From Rhynchopus sp. YZ270_cl-10 (lineage: Eukaryota > Euglenozoa > Diplonemea > Diplonemida > Diplonemidae), in the NCBI GenBank assembly GCA_964035575.1, contig OZ037843.1, positions 1,364,001-1,428,000 on the forward strand: a stretch of DNA of 64,000 bases, given 5' to 3'. Below are positions 1 through 8,803 of the stretch, in pieces. Position numbers and translations under genes: made by a program. The first letter of the stretch is position 1, and each line of letters opens with the position of its first letter. A model generated the notes under the pieces. It searched no databases, had not been told where the DNA came from, and saw only the letters and a program-made list of their open reading frames with translations.

Positions 1-125
1 AATGGGCCCAGCTATTAGTGACCGGGCTCATATTTTCCAAAATTTAAGTCATTAAAATTGTGTCCATTTCTTCAGATTGACCCCACCACTGACTGGGATC
101 GGCTCAAAAATGCAAATAACGGCGT
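1..125 (-). repeat. Interspersed repeat family A, diverged fragment
   Basis: The reverse complement contains the family hallmarks: a TTATTTGCATTTTTG-like stretch, then a short variable GC-rich part, then CAGTGGTGGGGTCAAT, then a GGACA...ATATGAGCC tail. The same order occurs in much better copies at 26530-27063 and 46039-46306 and in diverged copies at 3758-4080 and 56965-57060. No coding potential is seen. The copy is cut by the window edge. Confidence 0.6.
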
Positions 126-266
126 TTTCGACTGTATTGTTTGTTACGAAACCCCGTGCAGACTTGCATTTAATTAATTAATTACCAGACCCCCAATCCT
201 TAGTCTGCAGACTGCCCCCCGCGCCCCTTTTTTAGTTTACTTGTATACTCGTCTTTATCTTGTTAA

Positions 267-345
267 CACTCCCAGTATCCACCCCACATACGTCTTGTCT
301 TGTAGCCTGCCTCCCACACCACATTACACCCGTCCTGGGCTGGAC
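267..345 (+). other. Orphan receptor-leader-like sequence
   Basis: This stretch resembles the distal upstream leader of receptor genes 3, 4, 5 and 8: TATCCACCCCACATACGTC, then CTTGTCTTG and TAGCCTGCCTCCCACACCACA. No receptor ORF follows directly; the next ATG of the family is about 450 bp downstream and has its own, different distal leader. It is best read as a relic left by recombination within the array. The similarity is by eye only. Confidence 0.45.
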
Positions 346-740
346 GTTAAATAGCATCCGGGGGAAATTCCACCTAGTGTGACGCCTCCTGAAGTTCTAT
401 GACGGTTTACCTGAGGATGGAAAGTAGGGGCAGCAGCTCCGGAATGCCAAGACTAGAGCCCTTGGCATGGTGATGGACCCAGGTGAGTGACGCCACCTCC
501 TCTTCAGCGAGTTGGGGGTCGCAAGGATCACTTAAGATCCTCACTCACCCCGTTGGTATATGATGAGTAACAATTCAAAAGGACACACCAAGCCTAGCCA
601 CTTCCTCAGTGCCTCAAACTGTTCAAAATGGTCACAGGCGGCACGGCCTTCCGACGTCGGTAGTTTGTGGCTAGACTTTGTAAGTGCGGCCTTGATTTGA
701 TTAGCACGAATTACCTTCGGGAAACTGATATCAACCACAC
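346..740. other. Spacer upstream of receptor gene 1
   Basis: Non-coding as far as I can see. It holds a CAG/GTGAGT donor-like site at 480-488 whose context is echoed at about 25686 and 31763. The last 80 bases (about 660-740) are nearly identical to the sequence just upstream of receptor gene 6 (27213-27292), so genes 1 and 6 share a proximal upstream region that the other copies lack. A 78-codon minus-strand frame here is not supported by any other evidence. Confidence 0.5.
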
Positions 741-786
741 CACACATCCCCAGACACTCACTTCCCTTTCTGCACACCTCAGAACA
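741..786 (+). promoter_or_regulatory. Conserved leader with 3' splice-acceptor-like end (gene 1)
   Basis: The 46-bp block begins CACACATCCCCAGACACTC, runs through a pyrimidine-rich stretch and ends ACACCTCAG followed by AACA and the ATG. It is almost invariant before all eight family members although sequence farther upstream differs. The pyrimidine tract plus CAG, 4 nt before the start codon, has the form of a 3' splice acceptor, either for trans-splicing of a spliced leader or for a 5'-UTR intron. This also supports the chosen ATG. Confidence 0.6.
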
Positions 787-3408
787 ATGGTGTCATGCGG
801 GATCCAGTCGCTGACAATACTGCTGTGTGTGGTGCTGATTCTGTCGACAGGTGCGATCATCGGTGGCTTCACTCTGTCAACATGGGACGACCTTCTGGAG
901 AAGGCACGTGACACAGGTGACGAGGGCTTCGGGATGTGTCTCGACAGTGGTACGGCGGACATCGAAACGGTCTCGGCACGCTACCTGCGCTCAGTCCTTG
1001 GCAACGTGGACACGGCAGTGAAGGAGTACCTGAAGGTGCCTGAGCAGCTCGTGGTCTCGATTGCCAACCTGGCGAGGGCACACCACCCAAACGTCAGCAC
1101 GAGCCCCGAATTTTCTCGCACAATAATGCGTCCTGCAGTCATGTCTGCCATGAGGGCTGGGGTGTCGGCTGGGGTGCTCATGATCGGAAACGAGGCGTAC
1201 CCGTGGTGTGCGGCACATCCTGTTCCGTGGAAGAGGGGTGACGGGTTTGCAGGGTGGGGCTCACGCACCTCACACAGGGAACTGAATGCTGCGAGTGGTC
1301 ACGCACCTACTAATGGCACGCAGATTATCTTGCTTCATGAAATGCGCGACCACGTGACGCTGGCAGAGGGACTTTCCGACTGGATCATCGACACAGATAT
1401 TAACCGGATGGGTGACATCAAGTATACCCATCAGCCGTGTAACTTCCAGCCTGACTACAACAAGAACGAGTTGCGTGGACTCTGCAAGTTCCCCGTTTTT
1501 GTCATCGAACCCGAGCACAAGCCAATCTTTGCTCAACGTGGGAGACAGATGTGGTTCCTTCGTGCCGACGAACCAGCACTGCACCCTGTGGACACGCTTG
1601 TCTACTCACGCATGCAGGTGCAGTGGGACTACATGTCGTGGGAGCTGAGCTACACCTACACCCACCCAGATATGTACACGATGTACCCCAAGCAGGGCAA
1701 GCGTGTGGGTGCTGCAGTTGCCACCGTGACTGCAGCTGGAGTGACCGACGTGGTGCGTTCACAGCTGCTCCCGAAGGACACTTCGTTGTACGTGGTGGAG
1801 GACGACCGTGTGTCTGGTTCAGTGGGGATAGTTGTTGCGTACAACAGAGGAAGGCAGGTGACGATGACTATGGTACGCTCCTTTATTGGCACAATGATTG
1901 AAACAGCACACAGCATGAACATAACAAACCACTCGATGGAAGACGCGACGTCACACATCCCCTCAGTGATTGCAGAGCACGGGCGGTTTGTGTTCACACA
2001 CCCGCGAAACTACAAAGACCTTGTGGAGAAGACAGAGGACTCCTTCCTGAAGTGGTCTGACTCGAACGGCACGGAGTTCTGGACAATCACGTCGACAATT
2101 GAACACAGAACGATCTTCTGGTATTCAACCCTTCTTGTGCCGAGGACGTCTGTGATGGATACGATTGATGCGTCGACGAATGCAATCCGTGCGAAGGTGG
2201 CATCAGATCTGTCCTCTGCAGACGCACAGAAGGAGGATGCGGTGACTGTGATGGCGATTGTAACGGCTGTTGCGGTGATCGGACTTCTTGCCATTGCTGT
2301 TGTGTTCACACGCTACATCACGTCACCTCTGCTGAAGCTTGGGAGTGAGATGGCAAGTGTGGCTGTGATGGACCTGGAGGCTGTGGACACGGGCCGTGCA
2401 GTGTCGCAGCTGAGTGAGGTGGGGATGATGCAGCGCAGCTTTGTTACCATGGTGGCGAACCTGGTGGAGTACCGGAACTACATGCCGCAGAGTGTGCTTG
2501 TCAACGACAGCGACAAAGAAGTGGTGTCCGCGACAGAGTCCTCACATGACATGAAGTCGCAGTCAGGCATGTCCAGGCATTCACAGTCACGTGCGACACC
2601 AAGTTCTGCTGAAACGATGCAGAACCAGAAGGCACTGCTGCGTGTGGAAGGGATGAAGAAGAAGAAGGTGTCTCTGGCACACATGAACGTCGTGTCGTGG
2701 CACGCCTTCTGCAAGAAGCGCAAGGACGCAGAGGTGCTCTCCGCACACGCAGGTGTGATTGAGATTATCCTGACAGCAGTGCAGCACAACAAGGGTGTGT
2801 GCGACACGTTCTCTGGCGACAAGATGCTTGCCACCTTCAACGCCTTTGTTCCGAAGCCGTCGCACAGTGTTTCCTGTGTGAAGGCTGCACACGAAGCAGC
2901 AACAACAGTTGGTGATGTGCACACGATCTCGTATGGGTGCACGACAGGCGAGGCACGTGTCGGGAACATGGGTTGCAACGGGATGAAGAAGGTGTCGATT
3001 CTTTCGCAGTCCATGTCGTGGGTGGTTGTGCTTGAGCGTTGGAACAAGGAGTACAACCTTCCTGGTGTCATTGACCGCAACGTGTCACGTGAGGCGGAGG
3101 GACAGGTGGTGCTCCGTTGTGCAGGTGCTGTGCTGTACGAGAAGTTCAGTGAGAACGCACAGACTGTGTTTGCTGTGAAGGGTCTGTGCAGCAGCGAAAA
3201 CGAGGAGTGGATGTACCAGCTGGAGTCTGCCTCAAACAACCCGCACGCACTGTGGAACGAGGTCTTCGAGCACATCATCAAACAGGACTTTGAGAAGGCG
3301 TCTTCTCTGCTGGACAGCGTCGCTCAGGACCAACGCACACCTTACGAAGAGCTTATGGGCTATGTGCGGGAGAAGGCTTATGCACCGTACGTTGTGGATC
3401 TGCACTAA
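787..3408 (+). CDS. Receptor 1: two-TM receptor with degenerate class III cyclase domain
   Basis: The 873-aa protein is probably a plasma-membrane sensor. TM1 is about residues 7-29. An ectodomain of about 30-483 follows, with N-glycosylation sequons (NVS, NGT, NIT, NHS) and a Cache-like feel (inference). TM2 is about 486-507, then a HAMP-like stretch at 508-560, the conserved YRNYMPQSVL at 562-571, a Ser/Asp-rich linker at 572-612, a class III nucleotide-cyclase-like domain from about 616 to 795, and a helical tail to 873. The cyclase domain keeps SGDK (Asp678, second metal ligand) and TTGEARVGNMG. It has Asn634 where the first metal Asp should be, no adenine-binding Lys, and Ser744/Val748 where the catalytic Asn/Arg sit, so it is probably not an active cyclase. 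The frame is open 40 codons upstream, but homology and the conserved leader favour this ATG. Ectodomain type A, shared with receptor 2. Confidence 0.93.
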   Translation: MVSCGIQSLTILLCVVLILSTGAIIGGFTLSTWDDLLEKARDTGDEGFGMCLDSGTADIETVSARYLRSVLGNVDTAVKEYLKVPEQLVVSIANLARAHHPNVSTSPEFSRTIMRPAVMSAMRAGVSAGVLMIGNEAYPWCAAHPVPWKRGDGFAGWGSRTSHRELNAASGHAPTNGTQIILLHEMRDHVTLAEGLSDWIIDTDINRMGDIKYTHQPCNFQPDYNKNELRGLCKFPVFVIEPEHKPIFAQRGRQMWFLRADEPALHPVDTLVYSRMQVQWDYMSWELSYTYTHPDMYTMYPKQGKRVGAAVATVTAAGVTDVVRSQLLPKDTSLYVVEDDRVSGSVGIVVAYNRGRQVTMTMVRSFIGTMIETAHSMNITNHSMEDATSHIPSVIAEHGRFVFTHPRNYKDLVEKTEDSFLKWSDSNGTEFWTITSTIEHRTIFWYSTLLVPRTSVMDTIDASTNAIRAKVASDLSSADAQKEDAVTVMAIVTAVAVIGLLAIAVVFTRYITSPLLKLGSEMASVAVMDLEAVDTGRAVSQLSEVGMMQRSFVTMVANLVEYRNYMPQSVLVNDSDKEVVSATESSHDMKSQSGMSRHSQSRATPSSAETMQNQKALLRVEGMKKKKVSLAHMNVVSWHAFCKKRKDAEVLSAHAGVIEIILTAVQHNKGVCDTFSGDKMLATFNAFVPKPSHSVSCVKAAHEAATTVGDVHTISYGCTTGEARVGNMGCNGMKKVSILSQSMSWVVVLERWNKEYNLPGVIDRNVSREAEGQVVLRCAGAVLYEKFSENAQTVFAVKGLCSSENEEWMYQLESASNNPHALWNEVFEHIIKQDFEKASSLLDSVAQDQRTPYEELMGYVREKAYAPYVVDLH

Positions 3409-3757
3409 ATGCTTTCCTCTAGAAACCCTACAAAAAAGGGGTAATGCTATACTTGCTTCTTTTCTTTACACATTAGGGCAGAACAACTTTTTGTTTTGGT
3501 TCTCGTTATTTGGGGATCCCAAAATCGTGCGCGCGTGCGCAAATAATAAGTTCTTTCACTGAAAATAAGTTTTTTTTGACGAAGTAGTAGTAAGGAACAA
3601 TGAGGGGTTGGCAGGCCTGAGGGGTTGGGTTGGTTACAGGGATTAAATTTTCACGACTTTTCTTCGGTACAGTTTTGCACATACTTTTTCGGGCCATCTC
3701 TAAAAGGGTCACACAGGGTATACCTAACTCAGTAGTCCCCTGGCCCCGGCCCCGTCC

Positions 3758-4080
3758 GGATGCTGAAAACATGAAAGTGCTCGAAACCACCGGCATTTGC
3801 ATTTTCGGAATCCGTCCGTTGTGTGATGGGGTCAATTTGCCGAAATGGACAAGTTCTTGGTTTTGGTCAAAATCCATGTAAAGAGGGCCAAGTAAATACC
3901 ACAACCCGGATTTTCTCACCCTGATGCTGAAAACATGAAAATGCCCGAAAACACCGGCATTTGCATTTCCGGAATCCGCCCTTTCTGTAGTGGGGGATAT
4001 ACAGAAAAATGGACACAATTTCAGTGACTCATATTTTCACAAAATATGAACCCATACCGAAATGGGTAAAGGCAGCGAAA
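3758..4080 (+). repeat. Family A repeat, two diverged copies in tandem
   Basis: Two segments, 3758-3900 and 3918-4080, share GCTGAAAACATGAAA, then CACCGGCATTTGCATTT and CGGAATCCG, then a TGGGG and a GGACA segment. A reverse-oriented relative lies at 56965-57060, and the better family A copies are at 26530-27063 and 46039-46306. The tandem arrangement mirrors the 26.5-kb pair. No ORF is evident. Confidence 0.6.
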
Positions 4081-4319
4081 CTTCTTGAGCTTACCTGGCT
4101 TACGGTCGTACCGTCCCCCTTGTACTGGTCAAAACTTATTCTCCAAAAACTTATTTTTTCCCCAAATCTCAAAAAAAGGTGCGCGCGCAAACGAGAACCA
4201 AAATATAAAGTTGTTCTGCCCTTACCAAAAAATATGTTCTTGTCTGTGAATCCTTCTTACACCACTCAAGCGCACATTTGTGCTGTTTTCTCTCTCTCTT
4301 TTGTGAAAGGCTTTCGTAA

Positions 4320-4690
4320 TACAGTTGGGCAAGTAATATTGGCAACCAAAAAAGTCGCGAATTGCAAGAAAACCCCAAAATCCGCCAATATTATTTGGTC
4401 GCCAATTTTTTTGGTCGCCAAGACATCGGGTGCTCCGTCCAAAAATAAATGGAAAAAAACCCCCGGGTGCCTGCCCACCCCGGGTGACAGTGGAGATTGC
4501 ACAACTGTGGCAACTACACTACCATCCAACAATTTTCAACAAATTACAGTTAGACAAGAAACTTGGCGACCAAAAAAAAAAAAAAATGGAGAACAAATAA
4601 CTTGGCGACCAAATAATATTGGCGGATTTTGGGGGTTTTCTTGTAATTGGCGACTTTTTTGGTCGCCAATATTACTTGGTAGGATAGTGG
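4320..4690. mobile_element. Foldback element with GTCGCC-rich arms
   Basis: The left arm (about 4326-4420: AAGTAATATTGG, AAAAAAGTCGC, CCAAAATCCGCCAATATTA) is the reverse complement of the right arm (about 4600-4688), with roughly 175 bp between. A third arm of the same type lies at 4891-4978. No transposase is present, so this is a non-autonomous foldback or MITE-type DNA element, possibly two nested insertions. Confidence 0.65.
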
Positions 4691-4890
4691 TTCTTAGTCA
4701 CGTTGGTTGGGAGGTAGCTTTTTTCGCATTTTCTGGTAAAGTTTTTGTGCCTCCCTTTTCGACACACCATGTGTATTTTTGGGTGGCTGCAGTGGTGTCG
4801 CGTGGAGCTAATGTTCGACTTTCTTGAAAGATACGCTGCACCTGGTGCACTGAAGGGGCACGGGCAATAAGAACCGCTTTCCCACCACAT

Positions 4891-4978
4891 AACTTGGCGA
4901 CCAAAAAATATTGGCGGATTTTGGGTGTTTTCTTGCAATTGGCGACTTTTTTGGTCGCCAATATTTCTTGTCCAACTG
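4891..4978. repeat. Extra arm of the GTCGCC foldback element
   Basis: It contains ACTTGGCGACCAAAAAATA, TTGGCGGATTTTGGGTG and TTTTTTGGTCGCCAATAT in the same order as the right arm at 4600-4688. It ends in TTGTCCAACTGTAATA, which is the inverse of the start of the left arm near 4315. It could be the true right end of a larger foldback element that starts near 4315. Confidence 0.55.
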
Positions 4979-5500
4979 TAATAAAAAACATTGTTACACC
5001 ATACACCGACATGTTATCCAGTGTCAAAAAAAATATCTGTTTCATGTTCACCTTGGGTGAACATAAGGATCGTCTTTTCCAAGACACTCGTATTTCATTA
5101 TTTTTGGGTTAACTTCTCTAGCACCCAACTCCCCAAACCCATTTTTCAAAAAAGTGTGTATTTAATCATTCTGGTATAATCTGTGTGTTGTCCGGGGGTA
5201 TGGGACTTGACACATCTTCACAACTCTTCACACATCAGCTACTCATTTTTGAAACATGGGTATTGGCGAGAATTGGGCATTTTGGGGAGTGGGGACATAG
5301 AGAGCTCCCCTTTAGGTTTCTGTGGCATCCTCCCCTCACACGGTACTGCAGGTTCAGGCCTATTGGTCTGGGAGGCTCTGGGGTTTCTTCTCTCAGTTCT
5401 TGACCAATTACAACAGAGTTGCTAATATTTTTCCGCCTCCCTCAGTCCCCCTCAGTCCCCCCCAGACTCCCCCCTAGGTTGTATTGTACGTGCTCGGCCC

Positions 5501-5590
5501 CGACCGAATACCGTATTATTCGTATAATACGATTACCGTATTATACAGAATTATACGGTGCTGCTGGGGGACCGAATACCGTATAATTGG
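5501..5590. repeat. AT-rich palindromic patch
   Basis: GACCGAATACCGTATTATTC is followed by an inverted half and then repeated as GGACCGAATACCGTATAATT about 65 bp later. The patch can fold into cruciform-like hairpins. No function is assigned. Confidence 0.45.
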
Positions 5591-6144
5591 TGCTCCTGAA
5601 ATAAAAAAAAATACCAAGTACGCAACAAGTACGCAAAAATGGGGTTTTCAGGAGCCCCAATGATTCGTTTGATTAATTACACGAATTATTCGAATTTTAC
5701 AACCTAGAGCTCCCCCTGTGCATAATTCCTTGATTTTGGAGAAGCATCAAGCTATTTCCCTGGACATTGGATACACAAAAAAAAAAAAAAAAGGTAATTG
5801 GCTTTATGGAAATTTGGCTTGTCTGGAATAAAGCGCTGAAGATCATTTCCGCCAACTAAGAAGATTTATCAGGAAACAATTGCCGCTCGTATCAGTCGTG
5901 TTTCCGTACTGATGGTCTGGGGCAGGTCCACCTCTCTCAAGAGAGTCCGTCGCCAGTTGACCTACGTAATGGAGCCGAGTCCATGGGGTTTTTACAGACG
6001 TGAAATAACGGATCTGATGTGGAGGTTCATCATTGCAACGTCCATCGTGATGACTGTCGTCTTCAGTGTGTCCTGCGTCCTGTGTGTCCCCCCGACACCA
6101 CGTATAGTTCGTTCATACGTGACCCACTCTACATTAGTTATCAA

Positions 6145-6190
6145 CACACATCCCCAGACACTCTCTTCCCTTTCTGTACACCTCAGAACA
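6145..6190 (+). promoter_or_regulatory. Conserved leader with splice-acceptor-like end (gene 2)
   Basis: The 46-bp block matches the one before receptor 1, with CACTCTCTTCCC in place of CACTCACTTCCC. It ends ACACCTCAG-AACA-ATG. Confidence 0.6.
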
Positions 6191-8803
6191 ATGGTGTCAT
6201 GCGGGATCCAGTCGCTGACAGTGCTGCTGTGTGTGGTGCTGATTCTGTCGACAGGTGCGATCATCGGTGGCTTCACTCTGTCAACATGGGACGACCTTCT
6301 GGAGAAGGCACGTGACACAGGTGACGAGGGCTTCGGGATGTGTCTCGACAGTGGTACGGCGGACATCGAAACGGTCTCGGCACGCTACCTGCGCTCTGTT
6401 CTTGGCAACGTGGACACGGCAGTGAAGGAGTACCTCAAGGTGCCTGAGCAGCTCGTGGTCTCGCTTGCCACCCTGGCGAGGGCACACCACCCAAACGTCA
6501 GCACGAGCCCCGACTTTTCTCGCACAATAATGCGTCCTGCAGTCATGTCTGCTTTTAAGGCTGGGATGGCGTCTGGGGTGCTCATGATCGGAAACGAAGC
6601 GTACCCGTGGTGTGCGGCACATCCTGTTCCGTGGAAGAGGGGTGACGGGTTTGCAGGGTGGGGCTCGCGCACCTCACACAGGGCACTGAATGCTGCGAGT
6701 GGTCACGCACCTACTAATGGCACGCAGATTATCTTGCTTCATGAAATGCGTGACAACGTGACGCTGGCAGAGGGACTTTCCGACTGGATCATCGACACAG
6801 ATATCAACGAACTGGGTGACATCAGAGACCCCGCACTGCCGTGTAACTTCCAACCGGACTACAACAACAACGAGTTGCGTGGACTCTGCAAGTTCTCCGT
6901 CTTTGTCATCGAACCCGAGCACAAGCCAATCTTTGCTCAACGTGGGAGACAGATGTGGTTCCTTCGTGCCGACGAACCAGCACTGCACCCTGTGGACACG
7001 CTTGTCTACTCACGCATGCAGGTGCAGTGGGACTACATGTCGTGGGAGCTGAGCTACACCTACACCCACCCAGATATGTACACGATGTACCCCAAGCAGG
7101 GAAAGCGTGTGGGTTCAGTGGTTGCCACCGTGACTGCAGCTGGAGTGACCGACGTGGTGCGTGCACAGCTGCTCCCGAAGGACACGTCGCTGTACGTGGT
7201 GGAGGACGACCGGGTATCTGGTTCAGTGGGGACAGTTGTTGCGTACAACAGAGGAAGGCAGGTGACGATGACTATGGTACGCTCCTTTATTGGCACAATG
7301 ATTGAAACAGCACACAGCATGAACATAACAAACCACTCGATGGAAGACGCGACGTCGCACATCCCCTCAGTGATTGCAGAGCACGGGCGGTTTGCGTTCA
7401 CACACTCGCGGAACTACAAAGACCTTGTGGAGAAGACAGAGGACTCCTTCCTGAAGTGGTCTGACTCGAACGGCACGGAGTTCTGGACAATCACGTCGAC
7501 AATTGAACACAGAACGATCCTGTGGTATTCAACCCTTCTTGTGCCTCGGGCGTCTGTGATGGATACGATTGATGCGTCGACGAATGCAATCCGTGCGAAG
7601 GTGGCATCAGATCTGTCCTCTGCAGACGCACAGAAGGAGGATGCGGTGACTGTGATGGCGATTGTGACGGCTGTTGCGGTGATCGGACTTCTTGCCATTG
7701 CTGTTGTGTTCACACGCTACATCACGTCACCTCTGCTGAAGCTTGGGAGTGAGATGGCAAGTGTGGCTGTGATGGACCTGGAGGCTGTGGACACGGGCCG
7801 TGCAGTGTCGCAGCTGAGTGAAGTGGGGATGATGCAGCGCAGCTTTGTTACCATGGTGGCGAACCTGGTGGAGTACCGGAACTACATGCCGCAGAGTGTG
7901 CTTGTCAACGACAGCGACAAAGAGGACGTGTCCGAGACGGATTCTACACAGGACATGAAGTCGCAGTCAGGCTTGTCTAATTCACGTGCGTCACCTAGTA
8001 CAGTTGTTACGATGCAGAACCAGAAGGCACTGCTGCGTGTGGAAGGGATGAAGAAGAAGAAGGTGTCGCTGGCACACATGAACGTCGTGTCGTGGCACGC
8101 CTTCTGCAAGAAGCACAAGGACGCAGAGGTGCTCTCCGCACACGCAGGTGTGATTGAGAGGATCCTGACAGCAGTGCAGCACAACAAGGGTGTGTGCGAC
8201 ACGTTTGCTGGGGACAAGATGCTTGCCACCTTCAACGCCTTTGTTCCGAAGTCGTCACACAGTGTTGCCTGTGTGAAGGCTGCACACGAAGCAGCAACAG
8301 CACTTGGTGATGTGCACAAGATCTCGTATGGGTGCACGACAGGCGAGGCACGTGTCGGGAACATGGGTTGCAACGGGATGAAGAAGGTGTCGATTCTTTC
8401 GCAGTCCATGTCGTGGGTGGTTGTGCTTGAGCGTTGGAACAAGAAGGAGAAGCTGCACGGTGTCATCGACCGTAACATGTCACGTGAGGCGGAGGGACAG
8501 GTGGTGCTCCAGTGTGCAGGTGCTGTGCTGTACGAGAAGTTCAGCGAGAATGCACAGACTGTGTTTGCTGTGAAGGGTCTGTGCAGCAGCGAAAACGAGG
8601 AGTGGATGTACCAGCTGGCGTCGTCCTCAAACAACCCGCACGCACTGTGGAACGAGGTCTTCGAGCACATCATCAAACAGGACTTTGAGAAGGCGTCTTC
8701 TCTGCTGGACAGCGTCGCTCAGGACCAACGCACACCTTACGAAACACTTATGGGCTATGTACAGCAGAAGGCTTATTCACCGTTCGTTGTGCTTCTACAC
8801 TGA
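6191..8803 (+). CDS. Receptor 2: two-TM pseudo-cyclase receptor
   Basis: 870 aa with the same architecture as receptor 1 and the closest ectodomain to it (type A: EAYPWCAAHPVPWKRGDGF and the LHEMRD and SDWIIDTDIN segments are shared). Differences from receptor 1 cluster in small patches, such as IRDPALPCNF for IKYTHQPCNF. The linker is three residues shorter (GLSNSRASPSTVVTMQ), a version also present in pseudogene 5. The cyclase-like domain again has HMNVVSW, SGDK replaced by AGDK, and SMSWVVVLE, so the catalytic pattern is lost in the same way. The tail ends QQKAYSPFVVLLH. The frame is open 93 codons upstream of this ATG but without homology to the other copies, so the ATG at 6191 is preferred. 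Confidence 0.92.
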   Translation: MVSCGIQSLTVLLCVVLILSTGAIIGGFTLSTWDDLLEKARDTGDEGFGMCLDSGTADIETVSARYLRSVLGNVDTAVKEYLKVPEQLVVSLATLARAHHPNVSTSPDFSRTIMRPAVMSAFKAGMASGVLMIGNEAYPWCAAHPVPWKRGDGFAGWGSRTSHRALNAASGHAPTNGTQIILLHEMRDNVTLAEGLSDWIIDTDINELGDIRDPALPCNFQPDYNNNELRGLCKFSVFVIEPEHKPIFAQRGRQMWFLRADEPALHPVDTLVYSRMQVQWDYMSWELSYTYTHPDMYTMYPKQGKRVGSVVATVTAAGVTDVVRAQLLPKDTSLYVVEDDRVSGSVGTVVAYNRGRQVTMTMVRSFIGTMIETAHSMNITNHSMEDATSHIPSVIAEHGRFAFTHSRNYKDLVEKTEDSFLKWSDSNGTEFWTITSTIEHRTILWYSTLLVPRASVMDTIDASTNAIRAKVASDLSSADAQKEDAVTVMAIVTAVAVIGLLAIAVVFTRYITSPLLKLGSEMASVAVMDLEAVDTGRAVSQLSEVGMMQRSFVTMVANLVEYRNYMPQSVLVNDSDKEDVSETDSTQDMKSQSGLSNSRASPSTVVTMQNQKALLRVEGMKKKKVSLAHMNVVSWHAFCKKHKDAEVLSAHAGVIERILTAVQHNKGVCDTFAGDKMLATFNAFVPKSSHSVACVKAAHEAATALGDVHKISYGCTTGEARVGNMGCNGMKKVSILSQSMSWVVVLERWNKKEKLHGVIDRNMSREAEGQVVLQCAGAVLYEKFSENAQTVFAVKGLCSSENEEWMYQLASSSNNPHALWNEVFEHIIKQDFEKASSLLDSVAQDQRTPYETLMGYVQQKAYSPFVVLLH

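Larger units (their letters stand above)
3409..6144. other. Spacer between receptor genes 1 and 2
   Basis: About 2.7 kb without a convincing gene. It contains two family A fragments (3758-4080), a GTCGCC-type foldback element (4320-4690) with a third arm (4891-4978), an AT-rich palindromic patch (5501-5590) and a short segment near 5330-5400 related to sequences at about 15110 and 20560. A frame open upstream of receptor 2 from 5912 is probably fortuitous, because it is not shared with the other copies. Confidence 0.5.

Noticed and set aside
541-777. 78-codon minus-strand frame upstream of receptor 1 with a protein-like C-terminus.
   Set aside because: Its first third is the inverse of the receptor leader and the rest has no second copy or recognised family.
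2478-3281. Long minus-strand frame (267 codons) opposite the cyclase-like domain, repeated in all copies (for example 7882-8676, 19282-20085, 29030-29842).
   Set aside because: It is the antisense shadow of a codon-biased, highly conserved plus-strand gene. Repetition only reflects duplication of the sense gene, and the composition (many Cys, Ser, Thr) is shadow-like.
5912-6190. 93-codon N-terminal extension of receptor 2 (also 64 codons in receptor 3 and 26 in receptor 8).
   Set aside because: The extensions are unrelated to each other, run through the acceptor-like leader, and are absent in receptors 4 and 7, whose frames open at the conserved ATG.
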